Assembly: GCF_918698245.1 (NCBI RefSeq)
Contig: NZ_CAKKMS010000003.1
Location: 682,001 to 746,000, forward strand
Direction of reading: 5' to 3'
Length of the DNA stretch: 64,000 bases
Source of the DNA: Pedobacter sp. Bi126
GTDB taxonomy: Bacteria; Bacteroidota; Bacteroidia; Sphingobacteriales; Sphingobacteriaceae
In this document: in pieces, positions 37,227 to 45,014 of the stretch
Layout: each line of letters starts with the position of its first letter
How positions within the stretch are numbered: position 1 is the first letter of the stretch
Translations under genes and position numbers: made by a program
The notes under the pieces: model-generated
The model's input: only the letters and a program-made list of their open reading frames with translations
What the model was told of the DNA's origin: nothing
The model's database searches: none

Positions 37227-38044
37227 AACAGATTCATTTGTGTCTCAAGTTTGGGATAAAATGCTCCAATGATCATGAAAGGATTCTTTGAAGCATAATG
37301 ATGGACATAGTTTGTGCCCAAAAACAAGTGCAGGTCATTCTTATTTGTGAATTTGGTGAAATATTGATTCTTAACCGCACTAATGGCTTTATGCTCGTCC
37401 CCCTCATGTGCAGCAAGTGACTTCCAGTATAGTTCTCCTATTTCCCAATCTTCGATCATCATTTTACTTATTTTACCTTGTTCATCTTCGAATACGTACT
37501 TGAACTTATATGGTAACTTCTTAACAACCTCAAATGGGTTTTCTGGCTGTTTGAATAAGTTAAATTGTAATCGTTCCGCCTCTAAGCTATCAAGCTTTTT
37601 CTTATCCCATTCTCTTGACACTTCTTCTGTCTCAAATCCAATAAAACGTTTCGGCCTAAAGACGGCGAGTGACGTACATACAGACTGATCGTGAGCCTCT
37701 TCGATTAACTTGGTCATGTTGGTATATATTTTCTGGAGAGCATATTGCTTTCTTAAATACCAATTTGAAGTAGTGTCGAGATGGCCTGTTATCTTGATTT
37801 CAGTATCATGAGAATGTGGACGATAACTTTCAGGGCGAAAGTCGCTAGTATTCTTCACTAAATCTATCTCGACCCAATCATATTTGCGATACTGTTCTCC
37901 ATAATCTTTCTTTCGAAATGGAATCGGATATATTCTTATCCAAGTACCATCTTCTTTGAATCCAGCGGTGCAAACGAGTTCGTCATATTTGCTGGAAATC
38001 GTCGGGTAGGTTTTAACAGCAATTAATACTTTGGTGAGAGCCAT
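37223..38044 (-). CDS. Conserved hypothetical, second gene of the DUF488 cassette
   Basis: 273 aa. No named domain recognised. Distinctive stretches are the N-terminal VLIAVKTYPTISSKYDELVCTAGF (about 6-29) with WIRIYPIPFR, a middle FVRPKRFIGF-like RPKRFIGFE, then MIEDWEIGELYWK (about 196-208) and a C-terminal LFLGTNYVHHYASKNPFMIIG. To my recollection, proteins with the DWEIGELY and FLGT...PFMIIG signatures often accompany DUF488 genes. It lies 3 bp after the DUF488 fusion gene and overlaps the next by 4 nt. Role in the cassette unknown. Confidence 0.75.
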   Translation of the reverse strand: MALTKVLIAVKTYPTISSKYDELVCTAGFKEDGTWIRIYPIPFRKKDYGEQYRKYDWVEIDLVKNTSDFRPESYRPHSHDTEIKITGHLDTTSNWYLRKQYALQKIYTNMTKLIEEAHDQSVCTSLAVFRPKRFIGFETEEVSREWDKKKLDSLEAERLQFNLFKQPENPFEVVKKLPYKFKYVFEDEQGKISKMMIEDWEIGELYWKSLAAHEGDEHKAISAVKNQYFTKFTNKNDLHLFLGTNYVHHYASKNPFMIIGAFYPKLETQMNLF

Positions 38045-38047
38045 GGT

Positions 38048-38929
38048 CTAGATGTGTTTTAGTTCATATTTAAAGTTAGGTAAAGCTTTTATACTTTCCG
38101 CCAAGGGTTTTCGATGGCATTGACATATATCAGCCTCAAAACAAGTTAGAGCAATTCTCTTTTCTTGCTTAAGAAGCTCTAAGATAGTGATTTGTGTAGA
38201 TAAAGTAGAGGGTAATTCCTTTTTGTAGTCTTTGAAGAGCTTGTCATAATCACTTTGTGTGTTCAACTCTTGTCGTTGGTTAGATTTGATGCCCACTTCT
38301 GGGAAGTGTTTATATGCGATTCCTAAGCTTCCGCAGTATCGGCTCAATAACGTTTTACTAAAACCGAATTTCATGCTCAAAGGATTACTCCGTACGTCAA
38401 CAAGTACTTTTATATCGTGCTTAATTAGTTTATTAAAGTAGTCCTCAAGTGATATGCCCTCATAGCCAATTGTGTATAAGGTTGTATTGTCTTTCTCCTT
38501 ATTTGCAGCATTTACTTTTGCTAGCTCTGCCTCGTTTAACAATTCATGTGCAACAGTACTTTTAGTTGCCCAATATGGGTAGTGAACGTAAGTATATTTC
38601 ATGAGCAAATTAGAACTCATAGCAGAGTAATGTTTTTTGATATCCCGAACAATAACCTTATCCTCCTCCTTTAGACTTTTAAAGTAATCCACTTTACTAG
38701 CAAGTTTATATGATGTAGGAGTTTCATCTATCAAACCCTTTTTTACCATTGTAACTAGATCGGCTTTTAAGGAAAACGAGTAACACCCAAACTTATAAGG
38801 AACAAACTGATACTCTGAGTCCTTCTGTCTTTCGCTTGCTAAAAAGATTAACTTTTGTAGCTTTATCTTCTCTATTTCCCAATTAAAAGCTTGCAACAGT
38901 GACAGAATAATCTTTCTTCTATAGAACAT
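38048..38929 (-). CDS. DUF488 protein with N-terminal SocA/Panacea-like domain
   Basis: 293 aa fusion. Residues about 150-293 are DUF488: YTIGYEGISLEDYF, KVLVDVRSNPLSMKFGFSK, GIAYKHFPEVG and the C-terminal LTCFEADICQCHRKPLAE with its conserved Cys/Glu and CHR. Residues about 1-110 are helical (KIKLQKLIFLASERQ, YKFGCYSFSLKADLVTMVKKGLI), resembling the SocA/Panacea (DUF4065) type found in antitoxin proteins; this is a moderate-confidence inference. It heads a three-gene unit with 3-bp and -4-bp junctions. The ATG lies 4 nt after a -7 box. Confidence 0.8.
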   Translation of the reverse strand: MFYRRKIILSLLQAFNWEIEKIKLQKLIFLASERQKDSEYQFVPYKFGCYSFSLKADLVTMVKKGLIDETPTSYKLASKVDYFKSLKEEDKVIVRDIKKHYSAMSSNLLMKYTYVHYPYWATKSTVAHELLNEAELAKVNAANKEKDNTTLYTIGYEGISLEDYFNKLIKHDIKVLVDVRSNPLSMKFGFSKTLLSRYCGSLGIAYKHFPEVGIKSNQRQELNTQSDYDKLFKDYKKELPSTLSTQITILELLKQEKRIALTCFEADICQCHRKPLAESIKALPNFKYELKHI

Positions 38930-38933
38930 ATTA

Positions 38934-38941
38934 CAAAGTTA
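38934..38941 (-). promoter_or_regulatory. -7 box directly before the DUF488 gene
   Basis: CAAAGTTA on the plus strand is TAACTTTG on the minus strand. It ends 4 nt before the ATG, the same spacing seen at 27961. This implies an own promoter for the cassette and a leaderless message. Confidence 0.4.
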
Positions 38942-38966
38942 ATAATCTTATAGCTCAATCGGGGAA

Positions 38967-39428
38967 TTAGGAATCACTTAAGTCTTTGAGTTTGATAATT
39001 ATACTTTTCTTGGCCTCACTGTGGTATCTGGCTATATTGATAGATGATGCTGAAGTACCATGTGTGAATATTAATGTACCGTTATAAAGAGAAACAGTAG
39101 CATTATTGTAATTAGCACTTTTTAAAGTTGTAACCACATGATGTTTGCCTTGGACATCAATCCAACTAGATTGTGATTCCCATGATTTACCATTCTTATA
39201 GTGAGTTTGTTTCATCTTATCCAAGCCCAAACTTTGTGTAATTCGATCTGATCTTTGAAGATTAAATCCGATGCGTGCGCCACCAACAGCTCCGAATACT
39301 GTGGTAATTACTGCTATTATTGGAAATAACTGAGAACGTTGGCTCTTCTTAATGTTCATTGCCATAAATCCAAATGAAGATATAAATCCGAGTATTGCCC
39401 CAATTATAGCACCTGTAATTAAGTTCAT
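38967..39428 (-). CDS. Small membrane-anchored hypothetical protein
   Basis: 153 aa from the ATG at 39428, which is preceded by AAAGGAACAG. A longer reading from 39533 would run back through the end of the upstream gene. Two hydrophobic stretches (about residues 2-22, LITGAIIGAILGFISSFGFMA, and about 31-52, LFPIIAVITTVFGAVGGARIG) anchor it. The C-terminal 90 residues are polar and beta-rich. No family recognised. It starts 10 bp after the lipoprotein gene, so the two form a pair at the cell envelope. Confidence 0.7.
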   Translation of the reverse strand: MNLITGAIIGAILGFISSFGFMAMNIKKSQRSQLFPIIAVITTVFGAVGGARIGFNLQRSDRITQSLGLDKMKQTHYKNGKSWESQSSWIDVQGKHHVVTTLKSANYNNATVSLYNGTLIFTHGTSASSINIARYHSEAKKSIIIKLKDLSDS

Positions 39429-39438
39429 ATCTGTTCCT

Positions 39439-40434
39439 TTATTTGCAGTACGACATTGCAAAAATAGAGACCTTGCTAAGCATATCATCGCTAAGTTTAT
39501 ATTTCTTCCGCAAATTACGATAGGACTGTTCATCTAGTTGATCAATCAGTGCCATGTGCTTATCCCCATAATCTGGATACTTTGCATCAGCTTTATGGAT
39601 ATTGTCAAGCTCAATTTTCTTCAGCATTTCCCAAAGGATGCATAAGTCTAATCCCCTCTTCTGTAGATATGCTTTAAGTTTCTCAACTTCGATTTCATCT
39701 TTAGTTTTGACATTATCTGCGCTATTATTCAATGCAGTTATCTTAAAATCGTTATACGTGATTCTAGGTTTATTTTCATTTGGCCCCTTGATTAACATCG
39801 CTATCCAATTGGATTTATCTTTGAATGCTTCTTTAGACGTAAACAGATAAACTGCAAGTACTGTCGCTTTATCATGGGTTTCGAAAACATCTTTAATGCT
39901 ATTGAGGTTATAGATTTCTAATACTGCATCTTCTAAAGCTTCTTTTGTGTAAATAGTATCCTTGTAAATGGCATATTCAATAAGCTGAGCTTTGTAACTA
40001 GTTTCTAACTTCTGCTCGTTGATAACCTCGTATTTAATTGTGGCTTTGACAGTGGGTGTCACCTTATATTCTGTTAGATGCACTTCAACCAAGTTATCAG
40101 AAGGTATCCATCCTATATAAGTTTTTGATAACCATTCCGGCTCAATTACCTTTATTTTACACCAACTATCTTTGATTTCTGTTATTATTACTTTATTGGT
40201 AGTATCGAGTAAACAGTATTCCTTGTGGATTTCAGAAGAGTTGATACTATCAATTAACTTTGGCGCTGATTGTGACGGTGAGGTTTGGAGAAAAGTAGTT
40301 ATCTTAACGGAATAGAACTTACCTTTAGTTTGGTAACCAGATTGGTCTTTTCTTTCGTTTTCTTCTTTTGAATTAGGATTTCCACAACCACTTATTATAA
40401 ATGCGATTAGTGCAGCTAAGATGTAATATTTCAT
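39439..40434 (-). CDS. Lipoprotein with an SH3-like region
   Basis: 331 aa. Signal peptide with lipobox IISGC (Cys17). After a short polar linker, residues about 40-115 look like a bacterial SH3-type module (KLIDSINSS, WCKIKVIEP, YIGWIPSDNLVEV). The rest is mixed alpha/beta with no known family. It probably faces the periplasm. Paired with the membrane protein gene just downstream. Phage-exclusion or immunity roles are known for island lipoproteins, but nothing here proves one. Confidence 0.72.
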   Translation of the reverse strand: MKYYILAALIAFIISGCGNPNSKEENERKDQSGYQTKGKFYSVKITTFLQTSPSQSAPKLIDSINSSEIHKEYCLLDTTNKVIITEIKDSWCKIKVIEPEWLSKTYIGWIPSDNLVEVHLTEYKVTPTVKATIKYEVINEQKLETSYKAQLIEYAIYKDTIYTKEALEDAVLEIYNLNSIKDVFETHDKATVLAVYLFTSKEAFKDKSNWIAMLIKGPNENKPRITYNDFKITALNNSADNVKTKDEIEVEKLKAYLQKRGLDLCILWEMLKKIELDNIHKADAKYPDYGDKHMALIDQLDEQSYRNLRKKYKLSDDMLSKVSIFAMSYCK

Positions 40435-40608
40435 TGAGAGAGTTTAGTAATTGTCGTTTTAAATCGGGTTAATTATGCATGTTCAAGCTAAGGTAGGGGG
40501 TATTTACTTTATTCAATACGGTAAACCGTAAAATTTAAAATGGTTTTGCCAATTACTTAACTGTCTTTATAACACTAAGTTTTGGTCTTGCTCCTCCATT
40601 CAAGTATT

Positions 40609-41271
40609 CTAATGAACTTCAATTTTCTTGAGATGCCTTTTGAATAGATCAATATAATTATCATTGCCCTTTTCTAGGATCAGCTCATGATCGTTATCCC
40701 TTCCATATTCTCTGATGCTGACTTTCAGCAAAAAGAGGTCGGAATCGTAGTCAAACCTGATTTCTCCATAGTTTTCGTACTTTTCATCACTCTCGTTTAT
40801 ATACTCGACATTCTTCCTGAAATGAGTAACGTAGTGATCCGTAGATGCAATAAAAAGCGCACTTATATCTATAAAATCCTCCACTTGGTCGGGTTTTGGC
40901 TTTATATATTGATGCTCCATAAGATTCCTAGTTTTATTAATCTTATTCAACACCCTAGGAGCAATTAGGTCGAATTCCTGAATAAGCCCGATTTTCTTGG
41001 GAAACCCCCAGAATTTATCTTGTGATTCCTTGTAAAAGCCAAATAACTTTAACAACCGATCCGCTTGGCAGTCTAATGCTCTTTTGGCATTTGACAGAGC
41101 GTTTATATATTTGTGTTCAAATTCACTTTGTAGGTCAATCTCCGCAAAACCAATAAATTCACTTGGCATTGTGTCAAAAGCGGTATCGATTACCTCATCT
41201 CCCCAAGCACATCGAAATGTACCAGTATGATCCAAATATTCTGTTAAATCAGCATAGTTCATAATTTTCAA
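40609..41271 (-). CDS. HEPN-like hypothetical protein
   Basis: 220 aa. A helical core (about 55-150) contains KTRNLMEHQYIKP, which fits the RX4H motif (R-NLME-H) of HEPN ribonuclease domains. The helix LDCQADRLLKLFGF lies upstream. HEPN domains act in toxin-antitoxin, abortive infection and RNA-cleaving defence proteins. The C-terminal quarter (IRFDYDSDLFLLKVSIREYG) is a small beta unit. No partner antitoxin is adjacent: a 173-bp gap precedes the lipoprotein gene downstream. HEPN assignment rests on one motif and the predicted helices. Confidence 0.6.
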   Translation of the reverse strand: MKIMNYADLTEYLDHTGTFRCAWGDEVIDTAFDTMPSEFIGFAEIDLQSEFEHKYINALSNAKRALDCQADRLLKLFGFYKESQDKFWGFPKKIGLIQEFDLIAPRVLNKINKTRNLMEHQYIKPKPDQVEDFIDISALFIASTDHYVTHFRKNVEYINESDEKYENYGEIRFDYDSDLFLLKVSIREYGRDNDHELILEKGNDNYIDLFKRHLKKIEVH

Positions 41272-41525
41272 TTGAGGGTATAAATTCCACTAATATAGAT
41301 ATTAATCCTTGCCACCTATAAACACTATAACTTTCTAGTAAAATAACTTATATCCTATTAATAATGAACAACCCTTTAGACAAAACCTCCATTCTATCCT
41401 TTAAAGATTGTAGCTGTTCATAAGCAAAATCATTTTCTCTTATCAGTTCTTTATGCTTCATTTTTACTAATAGCATTAGCAAGTGTGGGCTAAATTAGCC
41501 TGAACATTCATGTGTAATGATAATA

Positions 41526-42572
41526 TTAATTTCCTTTAGTGTGGGCTTTCTCTCCTATTGCCACTAGCTTATTCTGCTTTTGAGCCATTGAGAACTTCTT
41601 GCACGCACTCTGCACTAGATCAGGGCTCTTTTCAACTAAATCTTTTAAATGTTCGGCTAAACTATCACTGTATTTATGTGTCACGCTTTTCTGTCCGATT
41701 CTCACTTCATCATGGTATCTGCCATCCCCCTTGATCTTTTCTTGCCATAAAACGCATTTGAACTGATATGGATTCCAATTCAGAGTTTTGCAAATATCAC
41801 TTGTGTTATATGGGTAAGCTTTATTGCTTGGTAATATTTGTCCTGCATCTATGATACCGGTAATTTCCCCTTTCAAAATAAGAGCCGGAGCCCCATCATT
41901 ATCAACGAAATGACCTTCTTTGATGAACTTTACCTTATCAAGTAAGGCTTTATCCATTAAAACCTTTTCATTACCAATATTTAACTCGCCTTTAAAAGTA
42001 TCTAAGAATTGAACGTTTCTAGGGCCTATAAGAGAAATTTTTTGAATATGCTCCATCCAGAGCTTCTTCTCTTTTTCCTGTTCCGCATCTAGTAACTTTC
42101 TAAGTTCAGGGTATTCGATTTCTTTAGTTTCTGCCCTATACCTATAGTAGATCGCGCCTTCTCTAAGGATATCATTACGATTCTTTTTACATAATACTGG
42201 TTTTATAAGAGATTCTTCAATAACTATTTGACCGAACTTCTTGCCATCATATTCCAATACGTGCATTTGCCATTGAATTTCTGGAGAAAAGTAATCCCGA
42301 AGGGTAGTATCAATAACTTTAGGGTCAATCTCAATGAATCGTTGGTTTGTCATGCCAATCGGTACATGAGGTTTATCTTGAATACCAAAAATCATTTGTC
42401 CGCCTTTGTTGTTAGCCATACCAGCGATTGTCTTTGTATATTTTAGAAGGTTATCTCCTTGCTGAAAGTTTTGCTTGTATTCAAGGCTGTGGCTTTCGCG
42501 CTTTTTTATATAGCCATTGCCATCAATGTCGAAGTTAAAATCCATATTGAGAGTTAAAGTAGTCTGTTGCAA
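41526..42572 (-). CDS. Schlafen AlbA_2 domain protein
   Basis: 348 aa. Residues about 15-150 match the AlbA_2 (Schlafen core-like) domain: RESHSLEYKQNFQ (E and K of the putative nuclease/ATP site), IAGMANNKGGQMIFGIQD, and YDGKKFGQIVIEESLIKPVLCKK. A long helix (about 160-185) and a C-terminal part without a known family follow (NTSDICKTLNWNPYQFKCVLWQEK, possibly a DNA-binding helix-turn-helix). AlbA_2 proteins include transcription regulators and defence nucleases. Its upstream DNA carries a strong stem-loop at 42612-42646. Confidence 0.82.
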   Translation of the reverse strand: MQQTTLTLNMDFNFDIDGNGYIKKRESHSLEYKQNFQQGDNLLKYTKTIAGMANNKGGQMIFGIQDKPHVPIGMTNQRFIEIDPKVIDTTLRDYFSPEIQWQMHVLEYDGKKFGQIVIEESLIKPVLCKKNRNDILREGAIYYRYRAETKEIEYPELRKLLDAEQEKEKKLWMEHIQKISLIGPRNVQFLDTFKGELNIGNEKVLMDKALLDKVKFIKEGHFVDNDGAPALILKGEITGIIDAGQILPSNKAYPYNTSDICKTLNWNPYQFKCVLWQEKIKGDGRYHDEVRIGQKSVTHKYSDSLAEHLKDLVEKSPDLVQSACKKFSMAQKQNKLVAIGEKAHTKGN

Positions 42573-42611
42573 TATACTAATTGCGTACCGTAAATGCGTA
42601 TAGAACGAAGG

Positions 42612-42646
42612 TCGTTGCAGTAAAGTTCGTTAGAACGATGCAACGA
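42612..42646. promoter_or_regulatory. Stem-loop/operator upstream of the AlbA_2 gene
   Basis: TCGTTGCA (42612-42619) pairs with TGCAACGA (42639-42646), and between them GTTC GTTA GAAC forms a second stem. It lies 40 nt before the AlbA_2 start codon. It could be a dimer-binding operator or a 5' leader hairpin. Confidence 0.55.
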
Positions 42647-42680
42647 TATGTTTTATGCAATAAAACACAATGCTTGGCGA

Positions 42681-43080
42681 GATTATTGAATTTTAAATTC
42701 ATGTGTGGTAAATCTTCAATAATCATGACAAGCTGAAGCCTGAGTGACCACGCAGGTACGCTGAACTGGGAAAGCGATTAGATTTATCCAGGATGAAGCG
42801 AAGCAAAATCCTAGATAAAGATAAGTGAGCTTTCACGAAGCCATCCGCTTTGCCAAAATTAAAACCATGACAGAACGCATGTGATGGCGTGTGTTTTAAG
42901 TGGCATTAGACATGGCGAAGTACCGATCTCCCTAATTGGGTTTGCACTGCCTTGACCGACGCACCATTGACTAAAAGTAACCGTAGAAACTTAAAAGAAT
43001 GCTGAATGTCGCCCCACCACTAATGTAAAGACTAAACCATTCCTTTCTCCGCGTAAGCCACTATTTGGAGAGAGGAATGG
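42681..43080. other. Structured non-coding stretch beside the IS110 transposase
   Basis: No ORF of note in about 500 bp between the AlbA_2 start and the transposase stop. Inverted repeats follow each other: GATTATTGAA (42681-42690) with TTCAATAATC (42715-42724); TATCCAGGAT with ATCCTAGATA around 42778-42812; and CCATTCCTTTCTCC (43037-43050) with GGAGAGAGGAATGG (43067-43080), a 14-bp stem with one G-U. The last lies 14 bp past the transposase stop and could mark the element end or terminate its transcript. A structured RNA is possible. Confidence 0.45.
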
Positions 43081-43094
43081 ATTTAGGATTCAAA

Positions 43095-44195
43095 TTATCT
43101 AATTTGAAGTACGGAACGATTAATGATAGTTGAATCGATCAAAGAGTAAAATTTTGTTTCCCGTTGAGGGAAATGCGTTGATTTGTACTCCATCTCATAA
43201 GGCCTATCGTACTTTATGCATGCAAAGACACGACAAATGATTTTAAATCTGACAGCGTTGATAACAGATAGTTTGCTCTTATGCTCATTAACCGTTTTCC
43301 TTAGGTAATACTTTCTCATTTCACTAGAAAATGCTATTGCGACAATTGCGCTGTTGTGAAGTAGAGATTTCATTCTTTTGTTTGCTATCGAAGAATTCTC
43401 TGTCCGCTTACGTATTGTAGTTCCAGAACTGTACTCAAATGGCGCGACACCGCAATAGCAAGCGAAACTTTTAGGGTTCGTAATGTCTAAGAACTCATTT
43501 GTTGTAATCAATATCTGTAATGCAACGACAGGACCAATGCTTGGCACTGAAAGCACTAATTGCATTTTATGAGCCAGTATATCATCCGAAGACCATAGCT
43601 CCTTGATTTTTTCATCAACTGATTTAATATCTGAATCTAATGATTGTATCGTATTGATACATAACTTTATGTTCTCACTTGTAATGGCTTTGGATACAAA
43701 GCCAAGATCTTCTTTTAATGGATTTTTTAAAGCGGTTCTAGTCGACACTAATCTCTGTCTTAATGTGGATAAGCTTGCCAACTGCAATAGTAACGGGCGT
43801 TTAGGGACGTATAACCTTAGTTGTGTTCTATTCTTTACTAAGTATTCCGCAATCCTCTTCGAATCTAATTTGTCGTTTTTACCACGAACTAGGCCCATTG
43901 TATTTTTAATGGTAACTGGATTGTCAATCACAAAATTGGCCTTGCACTTTGAAAGGGAGCTTCTAAGATAATTGTTGTAAATCCCAGTATGCTCCATTCC
44001 AAACACCGTATTCTTTAATGTTAAGCCTTTTAATTGTTTAAGTTCTTTAACGAATGTATTTATCTCAACTTCAGCATTCTTTATAACTTTATGGAATAGA
44101 AACAAATGCTCAGTTATGACACTAATATCCAAGGTTTGTTTAGATACGTCTATGCCCACATAGTATAAATATGTCCTTTTCTTAAACTCTTTCAT
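43095..44195 (-). CDS. IS110 family transposase
   Basis: 366 aa from the ATG at 44195 (MKEFKKRTYLYYVGIDVSKQ); an upstream TTG at 44243 is unlikely. The N-terminal DEDD/RuvC-like domain (about 10-150) has YVGIDVSKQTLDIS, VFGMEHTGIYNNYL and KNDKLDSKRIAEYL. The C-terminal Transposase_20 domain has VPSIGPVVALQILI, FACYCGVAPFEYSSGT and the SIANKRMKSLLHNSA stretch with its conserved Ser. IS110 enzymes insert circular copies guided by a bridge RNA from the element's non-coding end. The gene appears intact. Confidence 0.92.
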   Translation of the reverse strand: MKEFKKRTYLYYVGIDVSKQTLDISVITEHLFLFHKVIKNAEVEINTFVKELKQLKGLTLKNTVFGMEHTGIYNNYLRSSLSKCKANFVIDNPVTIKNTMGLVRGKNDKLDSKRIAEYLVKNRTQLRLYVPKRPLLLQLASLSTLRQRLVSTRTALKNPLKEDLGFVSKAITSENIKLCINTIQSLDSDIKSVDEKIKELWSSDDILAHKMQLVLSVPSIGPVVALQILITTNEFLDITNPKSFACYCGVAPFEYSSGTTIRKRTENSSIANKRMKSLLHNSAIVAIAFSSEMRKYYLRKTVNEHKSKLSVINAVRFKIICRVFACIKYDRPYEMEYKSTHFPQRETKFYSLIDSTIINRSVLQIR

Positions 44196-44411
44196 AGTTT
44201 TGATTTTAAACCTCTCTTGACGGTCAGGTCTTTTCTCTTCCAATAGGTCTTTACCTCGAAAACATCTAAGTCAACCTGACCGCATTTAATTCACATTCTA
44301 AATCAGCAACCAGTCTTATCTCGCGAAATTGAGCCGAACCTCTAAAGATGTATATAAGTCTGCCTAGTCTGCCATTAATTTATTAGTTTATTAAAATGAA
44401 GAGGTAAGTTG
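44196..44411 (-). ncRNA. Candidate IS110 bridge RNA region (5' non-coding end)
   Basis: The 216 bp upstream of the transposase hold no gene. On the minus strand GCGGTCAGGT and ACCTGACCG (44274-44282 with 44221-44229) form a 9-bp stem, extendable across a bulge. The enclosed 44 nt contain AGGTAAAGACCT and a larger internal loop. In IS110-group elements the bridge RNA is encoded in this position, between the left end and the transposase. The assignment is by position and shape only; no target or donor pairing has been shown. Confidence 0.35.
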
Positions 44412-44996
44412 TTAAATATTATATCGTAGCATTTGGGTACCGAATTGACTCAATATACGGTAGGTGTAAATGCTTTGGTTGATCTTTTTAATATCTCCGT
44501 CCATTGACAATAGAATTCGTTTGTAAATGTCTATTTCAGCATCATAAACATATAAAGAATTGGTAAACGATCCTGCGTCACAGGCAATATCTTCATGATC
44601 CTCAATCGGAGACTGTAGTAGATCCGCTATCATTTCTTCCGTAATAATATTGGTTTTCTTTTTATATCCAAACCACGGTTTATACTCCACAGAATTCGTT
44701 AGGTTCTCAAATAGTTCGGCAGGTGTTATTTCACCATCTTCCTCGGGTTCATAAACTGTCTTCTGCATGGGGTCAACCATTCCGGTGGGTGTGCACCACT
44801 TCCATTTATCTGTAATTGCATAGCGATAGTCTTTTGATAATCTGTAATTGTATTTACGCCCTTGTGGATCGATAAAGAAACCATAGTGCTCTGTGCCCCA
44901 TGCTATGCTATAAAATTCACTTTGGTAGATAAATGGTAATTTAACAGTACTAAACTTATCGGCACTATCATTGGTGATTATATGTTTTGTTACCAT
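44412..44996 (-). CDS. Hypothetical protein, third gene of a membrane/secreted cassette
   Basis: 194 aa, soluble, no family recognised. Segments such as IAWGTEHYGFFIDPQGRKYNYRLSK (about 32-56) and ELFENLTNSVEYKPWFGYKKK (about 95) are distinctive, with many aromatic and acidic residues, and the protein looks like a cytoplasmic immunity-type or regulatory protein. It follows the secreted-protein gene by 18 bp on the same strand, so it is probably co-transcribed from 45784 onward. Confidence 0.65.
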   Translation of the reverse strand: MVTKHIITNDSADKFSTVKLPFIYQSEFYSIAWGTEHYGFFIDPQGRKYNYRLSKDYRYAITDKWKWCTPTGMVDPMQKTVYEPEEDGEITPAELFENLTNSVEYKPWFGYKKKTNIITEEMIADLLQSPIEDHEDIACDAGSFTNSLYVYDAEIDIYKRILLSMDGDIKKINQSIYTYRILSQFGTQMLRYNI

Positions 44997-45014
44997 ATGT
45001 TTAATCTAATTGGC

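Noticed and set aside
39429..39533. Longer reading of the small membrane protein gene from 39533
   Set aside because: It would overlap the end of the upstream lipoprotein gene by 95 bp, and the ATG at 39428 has a good purine-rich site before it.
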